A DNA stretch of 15,692 nt, taken from Desulfobulbaceae bacterium UBA2262. Lineage in GTDB: Bacteria > Desulfobacterota > Desulfobulbia > Desulfobulbales > Desulfurivibrionaceae. The position numbers and the translations under genes were made by a program. The notes under the pieces were generated by a model. It was not told where the DNA came from. It did no database searches and worked only from the letters and a program-made list of their open reading frames with translations. The stretch covers positions 1-15,692 of the forward strand of contig DDXK01000037.1 in NCBI GenBank assembly GCA_002347185.1, given 5' to 3'. This document shows positions 7,788 to 14,426 of this stretch, piece by piece; position 1 is the stretch's first letter; the number at the start of each line of letters is the position of its first letter.

Positions 7788-8750
7788 TCAGAGAAGCGAA
7801 TAGGCCACGCCCACCGCAACCAGACTCACCGCCCGGAAGAGCTGATTGTAGACAATGAGCTCCACGGCGAGGCCAGGGCTGAAGATACCGGCGTAGAAAG
7901 GAAACTGGTGCCGGACGCCGCGCAGCGGCGAGGAAAGGATGTTGCCGGCAAGCAGGGCGAGAACGATCTCCCGCTCCGACAGGGTGCCGGCGGCAAGCAG
8001 GGCCCCGGCCGCGGCCAGGCCGGCGGTGAACTCGGCGGCAATATGAAAAACGACGATGGAAAGGCTCTCTGGCCTGAGCCAGGCAAGAAAGGCCAGATGC
8101 TGGGCGATCAGGGCCTCCAGGGCGGAGAAGAGGCCGTGCCGCTGCAGCAGAAAAAAGAGGATGTAGATAGGCACCGTGAAGAGCAGGATACGCCGGATCC
8201 TGGTCAGGAAACGCTGCCAGGCCCGCGCCAGGGCCTCTTGCCAGCCCTTGCTCTTCTGCTCGTCAAGCCGGCAGGTGACGCAGCTCTCCTCCGGCGGCGG
8301 CAGAAGCAGCCGGCCCACCACCAGGACAAAACAGGTGCGGAAGAGGGCCGCCGCCAGGGTGAGGCCCACGTAGACAAAGGCCACCTCCTTGAGCAGGGAG
8401 GCGGTGATGAAAAAGAGGGTGGGCAGGTGGAGAAAATAGGTGGGCAGGCTGTTGAAGAGGTTTGCCAGCACCAGTTCCCGCTTGCTGAGCTTCCCCTGGG
8501 CGTGGGCCTCACCCAGCATGGCGTTTCCGGAAACCGAGGAGAAGAAGGAAACGGAAAAGCTGGCCCCGCAGATGTCGGAGAGGTTGCCGAGTCGGATCAG
8601 GGGCGAGGCCAGGCGGGCCACCCCATGCGTCCAGTTGAGGGCCTCGATGAAGTTGGCGAAGAGCAGCCCCAGCGACATGAAGAAGACCAGGCGGGCCAGC
8701 GGCCAACCCAGGCCGTGCCAGAGGGCAAGCAAAAAATCCTGTTCCACCAT
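7788..8750 (-). CDS. Gate-domain (nucleoside recognition) integral membrane protein
   Basis: A 320-residue polytopic membrane protein with the two-fold arrangement of nucleoside recognition/Gate proteins related to SpmA/SpmB and parts of concentrative nucleoside transporters and FeoB. The first half has SFSVSFFSSVSGNAMLGEA, then KRELVLANLFNSLPTYFLHLP. The second half repeats the pattern as FHIAAEFTAGLAAAGALL, then EREIVLALLAGNILSSPLRG. This points to an internal duplication. A charged central loop contains CVTC, a possible metal or disulfide pair. About eight hydrophobic segments are visible. The ATG at 8750 is preceded by GAGG about 10 bases upstream. It starts 30 bases after the M32 carboxypeptidase stop, so it is probably last in that operon. 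The substrate is unknown; the 'nucleoside' label is a family name, not a demonstrated function. Confidence 0.75.
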   Translation of the reverse strand: MVEQDFLLALWHGLGWPLARLVFFMSLGLLFANFIEALNWTHGVARLASPLIRLGNLSDICGASFSVSFFSSVSGNAMLGEAHAQGKLSKRELVLANLFNSLPTYFLHLPTLFFITASLLKEVAFVYVGLTLAAALFRTCFVLVVGRLLLPPPEESCVTCRLDEQKSKGWQEALARAWQRFLTRIRRILLFTVPIYILFFLLQRHGLFSALEALIAQHLAFLAWLRPESLSIVVFHIAAEFTAGLAAAGALLAAGTLSEREIVLALLAGNILSSPLRGVRHQFPFYAGIFSPGLAVELIVYNQLFRAVSLVAVGVAYSLL

Positions 8751-8780
8751 TGCCCCAGCGCCTCCCGCGCCCCCGGCGGC

Positions 8781-10262
8781 TCAAGCCAGCAGCCGGGCGA
8801 ATTTCTCGTCGAGATAATGGAGGAAATGCCGTTCGGAAAGCTCCTCGCCGCTTACCCGTAAAAGCAGCTCGCCGGGCTGATAGACGCTGCCGTGGGCATA
8901 GATCCGCGCCGTCAGCCATTCCCGGACCCGCGCCAGGTTGCCGGCGGCGATGGCCGCCTCCGCCTCGGGATCGTCCCGCCGGTATGCCTGCCAGATCTGG
9001 GCGGCGGCGAGATTGCCCAGCGTGTAGGTGGGAAAGTAGCCGAAACTGCCGTGCGCCCAGTGGATATCCTGCAGGAGCCCGTTGGCGTCGGAATCCACCT
9101 CCACTCCCAGGTACCGCCGGTACTTCTCCCGCCAGAGCGCCGGCAGGTCGGCGACCTGGATTCTCCCCTCGATCAGGCCCTTTTCGAGCTCGAAGCGGAT
9201 CAGGACATGGAGGTTGTAGGTCACCTCGTCGGCGTCCACCCGAATGAGCCCCGGCTGCACGGCATTGATTCCACGAAGGAAACGGGCAAGGGCCATCCCG
9301 CGAAACTGGACGGGAAACGCCTTCTGCAGCTCCGGGAAAAAATGCTGCCAAAAAGCGGGGCTGCGGCCAATGACATTCTCCCACAGCCGCGACTGCGACT
9401 CGTGGATGCCCAGGGAAACGCCGTCGTCGAGATGGGTGTTGGCCAGATCCTCGGCAATGCCCTGTTCGTAGAGGGCATGGCCGCCCTCGTGCAGCGCGCC
9501 GAAGATGTAATCAAGGCCATGCGGGGCATAGCGGTTGGTGATGCGGCGGTCGTGGTGGTCCAGGGTGGTGGTGAAGGGATGCGCGGAGCGGGCCAGGCAG
9601 CCCCGGTTGAAATCAAAGCCGATTGCCCGCAAAAGCTCTTCGGCGAAGCGCTCCTGCGCGGCCGAGGCAAAGGGTTCGGCAAAGTCGAGAGGGGCAAGGC
9701 GTCCGGCAAGCCTGTCCACCAGCCCCACCAGGGGCTCCCGGAGGGCAGTAAAAATTCGTGTCACCCGGGCGGTGGCCAACCCCTCTTCGTAGAGGTCGAG
9801 CAGGGCGTCGTAAGGATGCTCCGGGTAGCCGAGGTACTCGGCCTGCCGGCGCGCCATCTCCACCAGTCTCTCCAGGGCTGGCTGAAAAAGGCTGAAATCG
9901 CTCCGTTCCCTGGCCGTGAGCCATTTTTCCTGAGCCTGGGAAGTCAGGCGGGCGAAGTCCGCGACAAAACTCTCCGGCAGCCTGCTGCTCTGCTCGTAAC
10001 GGCGCCGCATGACCCGCAGCAGGGCGCGCTGCGGCACAGACCAGCCCTCCTGCCGCTCCTGCGCCTCGGCCAGCAGTCCCCCCAGCTCCGCCGCCACCTC
10101 GCGACGGTGGATGAGGCTGCTGACGACCGCGAACTGCTGCGCCCTCCCCTCCGTGGCCCGACGCGGCATCCTCACCTCCTGATCCCACTGGAGCAGGGCC
10201 AGGGTGTGGTGCAGGGCGATGAGCTCTTGCGAATATTCCCGCAGGCGGTCAAAAGTCTCCAT
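8781..10262 (-). CDS. Carboxypeptidase Taq, M32 family metallopeptidase
   Basis: A 493-residue cytoplasmic metallocarboxypeptidase, the usual length for the M32 (Thermus aquaticus carboxypeptidase) family, which trims C-terminal residues from peptides with broad specificity. The zinc motif HEGGH is at 258-262, and the third ligand Glu288 lies in GIHESQSRLWEN. Other family signatures are LQWDQEVRMP near residue 24, HPFTTTLDHHDRRITNRY at about 228 and LHVLIRFELEKGLIEG in the C-terminal half. There is no signal peptide. The ATG at 10262 has GGAG about 7 bases upstream. It lies 35 bases after the TSUP permease stop and 30 bases before the Gate-domain gene, consistent with one transcript. Together with pepN this gives the window two cytoplasmic exopeptidases acting from opposite peptide ends, though in separate operons. 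Confidence 0.95.
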   Translation of the reverse strand: METFDRLREYSQELIALHHTLALLQWDQEVRMPRRATEGRAQQFAVVSSLIHRREVAAELGGLLAEAQERQEGWSVPQRALLRVMRRRYEQSSRLPESFVADFARLTSQAQEKWLTARERSDFSLFQPALERLVEMARRQAEYLGYPEHPYDALLDLYEEGLATARVTRIFTALREPLVGLVDRLAGRLAPLDFAEPFASAAQERFAEELLRAIGFDFNRGCLARSAHPFTTTLDHHDRRITNRYAPHGLDYIFGALHEGGHALYEQGIAEDLANTHLDDGVSLGIHESQSRLWENVIGRSPAFWQHFFPELQKAFPVQFRGMALARFLRGINAVQPGLIRVDADEVTYNLHVLIRFELEKGLIEGRIQVADLPALWREKYRRYLGVEVDSDANGLLQDIHWAHGSFGYFPTYTLGNLAAAQIWQAYRRDDPEAEAAIAAGNLARVREWLTARIYAHGSVYQPGELLLRVSGEELSERHFLHYLDEKFARLLA

Positions 10263-10297
10263 CTGGACGCTCCAGGGTTGGCCGGGGACCGGCTCTT

Positions 10298-11038
10298 TTA
10301 TAATGCCTTCAGCAGCAGGGTGAGACCGCTGCCGAGCAGGATAAGGCTTACCAGACGGACAAAGGCCGCATGGCTGATGGTCAGATGAATCTTCCCCCCC
10401 AGCTTGAGGGCGAGAAACTCCAGCGGCAGCACCGCCAGGCAGATCAGGAGAACCGACGGCGTATAGTAGCCGGCCAGGGTAAAGCCGGCGATGCGGCAGA
10501 AGCCGTCAATCACGAAGATGGTGGCCACCGTGGTCCGGAATTCTGTCTTCGACAGGCCGCGCAGGGTGAGATAGATCACATAGAAGGGACCGCCGGTGCC
10601 GAAAAGGGCGCCGACCATGCCGCCCATGAAGCCGGCCGGAGCGGCAAAAACCCGGCCTCCGGCAAGCGGCGGCAGGGGCAGCAGGGCATAGACGGCATAG
10701 AGGAGGACAAACACCCCCAGGGCCAGGGTGAGGCTGCCGGCGGCGAGGACCTTGTGCAGATAGAGTCCGGAGAGCACGCCCATGGCGGTGAAGGGCAGCA
10801 GGGGCAGAAGATCGGGCCAGCGGATCAGCCGGCGGTGCGGCAGGCCCTGGCTTACCGAGGCAAGCCAGTCCCAGAGGGCGATGAGCGGCACCACCTGGGA
10901 AACAGGGAAAAATATCGCCAGCAGGGGCACGGCGATGAGGGCCGAGCCAAAGCCGGCGATGCCGCGGATGAAATAGGCGAAGAAGAGGACGCCAAGGGCG
11001 GCGGCCAGTTCGAGGGGAGGGAAGGAAGGCGTCGGCAT
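10298..11038 (-). CDS. TSUP family permease (TauE/SafE, former DUF81)
   Basis: A 246-residue inner-membrane protein of the TSUP family, whose characterised members move sulfite, sulfoacetate, taurine-derived or other small organic anions. About seven or eight hydrophobic helices are visible. The two family repeat signatures are present: FIRGIAGFGSALIAVPLL near residue 22 and FMGGMVGALFGTGGPFYVIYL near the middle. The ATG at 11038 opens directly before the first helix. An in-frame start further upstream would overlap the response-regulator gene and add a Pro/Arg-rich, non-membrane extension. No good Shine-Dalgarno sequence is visible, and the gene starts only 13 bases after the upstream stop, so translational coupling is likely. 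The substrate cannot be told from sequence; a sulfur oxyanion is a guess from the family. Confidence 0.85.
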   Translation of the reverse strand: MPTPSFPPLELAAALGVLFFAYFIRGIAGFGSALIAVPLLAIFFPVSQVVPLIALWDWLASVSQGLPHRRLIRWPDLLPLLPFTAMGVLSGLYLHKVLAAGSLTLALGVFVLLYAVYALLPLPPLAGGRVFAAPAGFMGGMVGALFGTGGPFYVIYLTLRGLSKTEFRTTVATIFVIDGFCRIAGFTLAGYYTPSVLLICLAVLPLEFLALKLGGKIHLTISHAAFVRLVSLILLGSGLTLLLKAL

Positions 11039-11051
11039 GGTCGGCAAAAAG

Positions 11052-12044
11052 TCAGTTGTACTCAAGGGCAACCTTGATGCGATTGCGCCCCTCGCGTTTG
11101 GCCAGATAGAGCGCCCCGTCCGCCGCGGCCAGCAAGCCCTGCGCTTCGGCGCAGCGTGCCGGAGAACCGGTGGCGAGGCCGATGCACACCGTGAGCAGGC
11201 CCTCCCCCTGCCCTGACTCGTGCGGAATCCGCAGGGCGGCGACCTTGTCGCGAAAAGTTCCGGCCAAAGCCAGGGCCCCCTCGCTGGGGGTATTGGGCAG
11301 GATGGCCACGAACTCCTCCCCGCCGCAGCGGACCACGGTGTCCCCGGCCCGCTTGAGCACGCAATTGAGGGCGCCGGCGATGAGCTGCAGGCATTCATCC
11401 CCTTTTTGCTGGCCGTACCGTTTGTTGAAGGCCTTGAATTCATCAACGTCGATCATGAGCAGGGAAACCGGAACCCCGTCCCGACGGGCCCGGTTCCACT
11501 CCCTACCGAGAATCTCCTCCAGCTGGCGGCGATTGCCCCCCTCGGCGAGGCTGTCGATATGCACCAGCCGCAAGAGGCGGCGGTTTATGGTGTCGAGCTG
11601 CCGGGCGAGCTCGACCAGCTCCCGCTCCCGTTCCTTGCGGCGTTCGATCTCCTCCTTGAGCCTGAGGGCGGAACGCACCCGGGCCAGCAGCTCCACCTCC
11701 TTGACCGGCTTGACGATATAGTCGCTGGCGCCGATGGCGAATGCCTGGGCCAGCGATTCCTCGTCATCGCGGACCGTGACCATGATCACCGGGATATCCC
11801 GGCTCCGCTCCTCTTCCTTCAGACGGCGGCAGGTTTCCAGGCCATCCATGCCAGGCATCATCACATCCATGAGAATCAGATCGATGCGGTCCGGCGCGGC
11901 TTCAGAACGATCCGCATCGGCAAGAAAGGCCAGGGCCTCCTCGCCGGAACGGAGGCAGTGGATGGGGGCGTAGCCCTCCTCCTGCAGCATCTCCTCGAGC
12001 AGCATGAGATTGACGGGAGTGTCATCAACAATTAAGATTGCCAT
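11052..12044 (-). CDS. PleD-like response regulator: REC plus GGDEF diguanylate cyclase
   Basis: A 330-residue two-domain signalling protein predicted to make cyclic di-GMP when phosphorylated. The receiver domain (1-122) has the acidic pair in IVDDTP, phosphoacceptor Asp60 in LMDVMMPGMDG, Thr90 and Lys112 in VKPVKE. A charged helical linker (about 125-155, EEIERRKERERELVELARQL) probably forms a dimeric coiled coil. The GGDEF domain (about 160-328) has the active signature GGEEF at 241-245, metal Asp in MIDVDEFKAFN and a product-inhibition RxxD site (RAGD, 232-235). The usual DxLTGLxNRR segment is altered to DSLAEGGNRR, keeping the Asn-Arg-Arg but losing TGL. The ATG at 12044 has GAGG 5 bases upstream. 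The cognate kinase is not in the window; the gene heads the run of TSUP, M32 and Gate-domain genes. Confidence 0.94.
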   Translation of the reverse strand: MAILIVDDTPVNLMLLEEMLQEEGYAPIHCLRSGEEALAFLADADRSEAAPDRIDLILMDVMMPGMDGLETCRRLKEEERSRDIPVIMVTVRDDEESLAQAFAIGASDYIVKPVKEVELLARVRSALRLKEEIERRKERERELVELARQLDTINRRLLRLVHIDSLAEGGNRRQLEEILGREWNRARRDGVPVSLLMIDVDEFKAFNKRYGQQKGDECLQLIAGALNCVLKRAGDTVVRCGGEEFVAILPNTPSEGALALAGTFRDKVAALRIPHESGQGEGLLTVCIGLATGSPARCAEAQGLLAAADGALYLAKREGRNRIKVALEYN

Positions 12045-12079
12045 CTTTTCCTCGAAACGATGAGCCGAGCACGCTCCGG

Positions 12080-12096
12080 AGAGCCAGCCCGGCTCT
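12080..12096. other. Hairpin in the response-regulator leader
   Basis: AGAGCC-agccc-GGCTCT is a perfect 6-base-pair inverted repeat about 36 bases before the response-regulator start. It would lie in the leader if transcription begins near 12111. No T-run follows on the minus strand, so it is not a standard terminator. Its role is unknown. Confidence 0.3.
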
Positions 12097-12117
12097 GGAA
12101 GGACCGCGAAATTTTCA

Positions 12118-12126
12118 TTTTATAGA
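12118..12126. promoter_or_regulatory. Overlapping divergent -10 elements between response regulator and NUDIX gene
   Basis: On the minus strand TATAAA (12123-12118, 5 of 6 to the -10 consensus) would serve the response regulator with a leader of about 67 bases; its -35 region (around 12141-12146) is poor. On the plus strand TATAGA (12121-12126, 4 of 6) could serve the NUDIX gene. The two overlap, so polymerase could occupy only one at a time. This is suggestive only. Confidence 0.3.
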
Positions 12127-12186
12127 ATGGCCGTGAACTTTGAAAGAGGCTTTTTATACCCATTTTGCCATCCCTTCCAGCAAAAA

Positions 12187-12192
12187 AAGGAG
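12187..12192 (+). promoter_or_regulatory. Ribosome binding site deciding the GTG start of the NUDIX gene
   Basis: AAGGAG lies 6 bases before GTG 12199. The alternative in-frame ATG at 12127 has no Shine-Dalgarno sequence and lies directly against a possible -10 box, so the GTG is favoured. Confidence 0.65.
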
Positions 12193-12198
12193 CCGGCA

Positions 12199-12684
12199 GT
12201 GTACAGACCGATAATCGGCACCCTGGGCTATATCCTTTCCCCGGATCGGAATCAGACCCTGCTCGTCCACCGCAATGCCCGGCCCGGCGACCCCCATCTC
12301 GGCAAGTACAACGGGCTCGGTGGCAAGATGCGGCCGGACGAGGATGTGGTCGGCTGCATGCGCAGGGAAATCAAGGAGGAGGCGGGGATCGACTGCGAGG
12401 AAATTGTCCTGCGCGGCACCATCAACTGGACCGGCTTCGGAGGAGAGGGCGAGGACTGGTTCGGCTTCATCTTCCGCATCGACCGATTCAGCGGCACTCC
12501 CTTTGTGGCAAACGAGGAAGGGGCCCTCTCCTGGCACCCCATTGCCTCGCTTGCCTCTCTGCCCATGTGGGAGGGAGACCGGCATTTTCTCCCCCTGGTT
12601 TTCGACGATGACCCGCGCGTCTTCCACGGCCATCTCCCCTATCGGAACGGACGGCCGCTTTGCTGGCGTTACACGCGGATCTAA
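12199..12684 (+). CDS. NUDIX hydrolase, MutT/MTH1-like (8-oxo-dGTP diphosphatase type)
   Basis: A 161-residue NUDIX pyrophosphatase. The complete NUDIX box spans about residues 42-64: GGKMRPDE, then REIKEEAGI with catalytic Glu60 and Glu61. YNGLGGK before it and LPMWEGDRHFLPLVF near residue 135 resemble human MTH1 (WNGFGGK and DMWPDDSYWFPLLL). This suggests an oxidised purine nucleoside triphosphate substrate, so the enzyme would sanitise the nucleotide pool. The start is GTG with AAGGAG 6 bases upstream. An ATG 24 codons earlier is possible but adds a Cys/Phe-rich stretch not typical of the family and has no ribosome binding site. It is transcribed away from the response-regulator operon and towards the small cytochrome gene. 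Substrate prediction is inference from two motif similarities. Confidence 0.88.
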   Translation: MYRPIIGTLGYILSPDRNQTLLVHRNARPGDPHLGKYNGLGGKMRPDEDVVGCMRREIKEEAGIDCEEIVLRGTINWTGFGGEGEDWFGFIFRIDRFSGTPFVANEEGALSWHPIASLASLPMWEGDRHFLPLVFDDDPRVFHGHLPYRNGRPLCWRYTRI

Positions 12685-12705
12685 GAAGCTCTGGCACCGA
12701 CATCT

Positions 12706-12726
12706 TTCCTCCCTGACCGGGAGGAA
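12706..12726. terminator. Hairpin between convergent NUDIX and cytochrome genes
   Basis: TTCCTCCC-tgacc-GGGAGGAA is a perfect 8-base-pair stem with a 5-base loop. It is centred in the 52-base gap between the two convergent stop codons (12684 and 12737). The position suits a bidirectional terminator, but there is no long T-run on either side, so efficiency would depend on Rho or the stem alone. Confidence 0.5.
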
Positions 12727-12736
12727 CCAGGCCTTA

Positions 12737-13135
12737 TCAGCCGCAGCTCCTGGCGTTGTTGGGATTCCAGGTATCGTAGGCCTTGCTGTAAAGATAATCG
12801 TTGATATTGCGCAACTCCTCCTGGCTCAGGCCGTCCCAGGAGCCGTTTTTGGCGCAGCGCACACTTTTTTTGAAGAAGACGTTGTTCCACCCCCGCATGG
12901 TCCTAGAATCCTCGGTGAGAAAGGAAGCGCCCTGGTCGTTGCCGCGCTGGTGGCAGCTTTTGCAGTTGGCCCTGTAGGACTTGTATCCGGACCAGAGATT
13001 GGCGAAAACCAGGGCCCGGCTGGACTGGGTCACCGGATCGAACCGGTAGACGGTTTCCCCTGCAGGCGCAGGAGGCGGGGACAAGAACAGAAATAAGGCA
13101 CCCGTTGCCATGAGGAACACAACACGCTTTTTCAT
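12737..13135 (-). CDS. Small monohaem c-type cytochrome
   Basis: A 132-residue exported cytochrome c. The signal peptide MKKRVVFLM...PPPAPA is cleaved probably after APA at about residue 25, leaving about 107 residues. One haem site, CKSCH, sits in NCKSCHQRGNDQGASF. SRTMRGWNNVFF may supply the distal Met. A second half has RCAKNGSWDGLSQEELRNINDYLYSKAYD, typical of the C-terminal helix of small cytochromes. Two extra Cys (in RCAK and the terminal SCG) could form a disulfide. The ATG at 13135 is preceded by GGGAGG about 7 bases upstream; an in-frame ATG 23 codons earlier would place a charged stretch before the signal peptide. It lies 112 bases after the DUF1566 lipoprotein with no clear promoter between them, so both are probably under the TetR operator. 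Redox partner unknown. Confidence 0.88.
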   Translation of the reverse strand: MKKRVVFLMATGALFLFLSPPPAPAGETVYRFDPVTQSSRALVFANLWSGYKSYRANCKSCHQRGNDQGASFLTEDSRTMRGWNNVFFKKSVRCAKNGSWDGLSQEELRNINDYLYSKAYDTWNPNNARSCG

Positions 13136-13247
13136 TGCACACCTCCCTTGTTCTGAAACGACGAAGAAACGCGACAAAGACACCCGAGCCGATCTGCCCG
13201 GCATCTACCACAACGTATCACAACCACTCCAGGCAAGCCAGAAAAGA

Positions 13248-13709
13248 TCAGGGCCGAACCGCCCGTACATACCCCTTGCCCTTTGAATAATACCTGCGTT
13301 CCGGCTCGCACTGATCACCGATCTCCCAGCTGCCGGCCATGCCTTCCCCATCCTTTTCTCCGGACCAGTAGTTTCCTTCCAGCTCGATGCCGATATGATC
13401 GGCCTTGTGCAGATCGAACAGGTAATGAAGGTCGTAGAGCTCGTAGATCGTCGGCAGCCGCCAGTCCCGATGGCCGCCGAGATCAAGCCGCGCCACGTAG
13501 GCCTGTGCCTCCTCGTAACTGGCAACCATCGCCCCCCTCTCTTTCTGCCACATCCTGCCCGTATGGGGCTCCTTCAGGATCCCGTTACCAAGATCCACCA
13601 CCTGCCCGCCCCCGCCGCTCCCGGCCGGCAGGATTCCGCAGGCCGCGCTTGAAAAAAGCAGAAAAAGAGCAGAAACAACCCCGATTTTTCGCCACAAGGC
13701 AGCTTGCAT
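13248..13709 (-). CDS. DUF1566 (Lcl-like) lipoprotein
   Basis: A 153-residue exported protein. Residues 1-24 form a lipoprotein-type signal ending FSSAAC, with the likely lipidated Cys at about 24. After a Gly-rich linker (GSGGGG), the DUF1566 fold has DLGNGILKEPHTGRMWQK, then YEEAQAYVARLDLGGHRDWRLPTIYEL, EGNYWSGEK and the terminal YVRAVRP. WRLPT...EL, YWS and VRAVR are the hallmarks of the family, which is common in bacterial surface and secreted proteins of unknown biochemical function. It is a minimal single-domain version. The ATG at 13709 has GGGAGG about 7 bases upstream; an earlier in-frame ATG would put the start 24 codons further, across the leader hairpin. It is first in a probable operon with a small cytochrome c and lies 76 bases downstream of a TetR-type operator. 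Confidence 0.85.
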   Translation of the reverse strand: MQAALWRKIGVVSALFLLFSSAACGILPAGSGGGGQVVDLGNGILKEPHTGRMWQKERGAMVASYEEAQAYVARLDLGGHRDWRLPTIYELYDLHYLFDLHKADHIGIELEGNYWSGEKDGEGMAGSWEIGDQCEPERRYYSKGKGYVRAVRP

Positions 13710-13731
13710 GACACTTCCTCCCGTGTGCCGC

Positions 13732-13779
13732 GGCAAGGCAGGTTTGCGGAAAGCTCCTCTTCCCGGAGCCAGCCTTGCC
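13732..13779 (-). promoter_or_regulatory. Long leader hairpin before the DUF1566 lipoprotein
   Basis: Perfect 8-base arms GGCAAGGC (13732-13739) and GCCTTGCC (13772-13779) enclose a second perfect stem, GCTCC (13753-13757) with GGAGC (13765-13769). The structure lies between the operator at 13785-13806 and the ribosome binding site near 13716, so it would be in the 5' leader if transcription starts at the operator. There is no T-run after it, so it is more likely an RNA stability or translation element than an attenuator. Confidence 0.4.
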
Positions 13780-13784
13780 AACCA

Positions 13785-13806
13785 CTAAAACGAACATTCG
13801 TTCTAG
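13785..13806. promoter_or_regulatory. Operator O2 for the TetR regulator, upstream of the lipoprotein-cytochrome pair
   Basis: CTAAAACGAACATTCGTTCTAG is an inverted repeat with 10-base arms and a single mismatch. Its core AACGAACATTCGTT is identical to that in the palindrome before tetR. It lies 19 bases past the tetR stop codon and 76 bases before the lipoprotein start. The promoter it would control is not clear; no good paired -35/-10 boxes are visible. Confidence 0.75.
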
Positions 13807-13816
13807 GAAAAGCCCC

Positions 13817-13825
13817 AAAAAAAAA
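13817..13825 (-). other. Run of nine T directly after the tetR stop codon
   Basis: On the minus strand the tetR stop TAG is followed at once by nine T and then GGGG. No stable GC hairpin precedes it, so it is not a textbook terminator. It may act as an UP-type element for the promoter near O2, or be a weak termination tract. Confidence 0.3.
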
Positions 13826-14416
13826 CTACCTCCCCACCGAACGCCACGCGCACTCCCAGACCTGATCCAGGATGGCGGGCAAAGGATCGTCCAGCACGCC
13901 GTCCAGCCGCAGATAGACCATGCGGATTGGCCCTCCGAAGATGCTGGTCGCCGCGATGTAGGGCGGGTACTCCCGAAGCTCGCCGCGCGCGATCCCCTCG
14001 GAGACCATCTCCTTCATCAGCTCAAAGGGGCGCGAAGAGCAGACCGGCTTCTCGTCGGGCATGAATTCCCGGTGCTTGGCGTAGAGCATGTACTGCATCG
14101 CCGCCGGGCTGGATTCGGTGAGATTGAAGAGATAGGCGACCACCGCCCGGCAACGGTCATGGGCCGTGCGGTATTCCGCCATGATCTCAGCCATCGCCTC
14201 GGCCATATTTCCTGTGAGGTTGTCGTAAAGGGCCTTGGCAATGGCTTCCTTGCTCTTGAAATGGTGATAGATGGAGCCGATGCTCACCCCGACCTCCTTC
14301 TGGATGTCGTGAACCGAGGTGTTGAAGTACCCTCGGCTGGTAAAAAGCCCGAGAGCCGTCATCAGGATCAGCTCGCGCCGCTCGTTGCCACCTTCTCCAG
14401 GATCCGTCTTCTTCAT
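13826..14416 (-). CDS. TetR/AcrR family transcriptional regulator
   Basis: A 196-residue DNA-binding repressor-type protein. The N-terminal helix-turn-helix (about 14-60) has ALGLFTSRGYFNTSVHDI, then EVGVSIGSIYHHFKSKEAIAKALY, the usual TetR signature. The C-terminal ligand-binding and dimer domain (about 70-196) is helical and not assignable to a specific effector; it includes a Met-rich segment (MAEAMAEIMAEY) and PAAMQYMLYAKH. The ATG at 14416 is preceded by GGGGAGGGG; an in-frame ATG 21 codons upstream lies before the proposed operator and promoter start site and is unlikely. The gene is flanked on both sides by near-identical palindromes, one in its own promoter and one before the lipoprotein-cytochrome pair. 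It probably represses itself and these downstream genes until a small ligand binds. Ligand unknown. Confidence 0.93.
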   Translation of the reverse strand: MKKTDPGEGGNERRELILMTALGLFTSRGYFNTSVHDIQKEVGVSIGSIYHHFKSKEAIAKALYDNLTGNMAEAMAEIMAEYRTAHDRCRAVVAYLFNLTESSPAAMQYMLYAKHREFMPDEKPVCSSRPFELMKEMVSEGIARGELREYPPYIAATSIFGGPIRMVYLRLDGVLDDPLPAILDQVWECAWRSVGR

Positions 14417-14426
14417 GCCCCTCCCC

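Noticed and set aside
10281..10300. GCCGG-gga-CCGGC followed by TCTTTTA on the plus strand, resembling an intrinsic terminator
   Set aside because: No plus-strand gene ends here. On the minus strand the T-rich side precedes the stem, so it would not terminate the operon.
8892..10388. A 498-codon plus-strand open frame opposite the M32 carboxypeptidase
   Set aside because: Composition is Gln/Gly/Arg/Pro-rich with no family signature; the minus strand has HEGGH and all M32 motifs.
12127..12198. Upstream ATG start for the NUDIX protein adding 24 residues
   Set aside because: No ribosome binding site, it overlaps a possible -10 element, and the extension does not resemble NUDIX N termini; the GTG at 12199 fits better.
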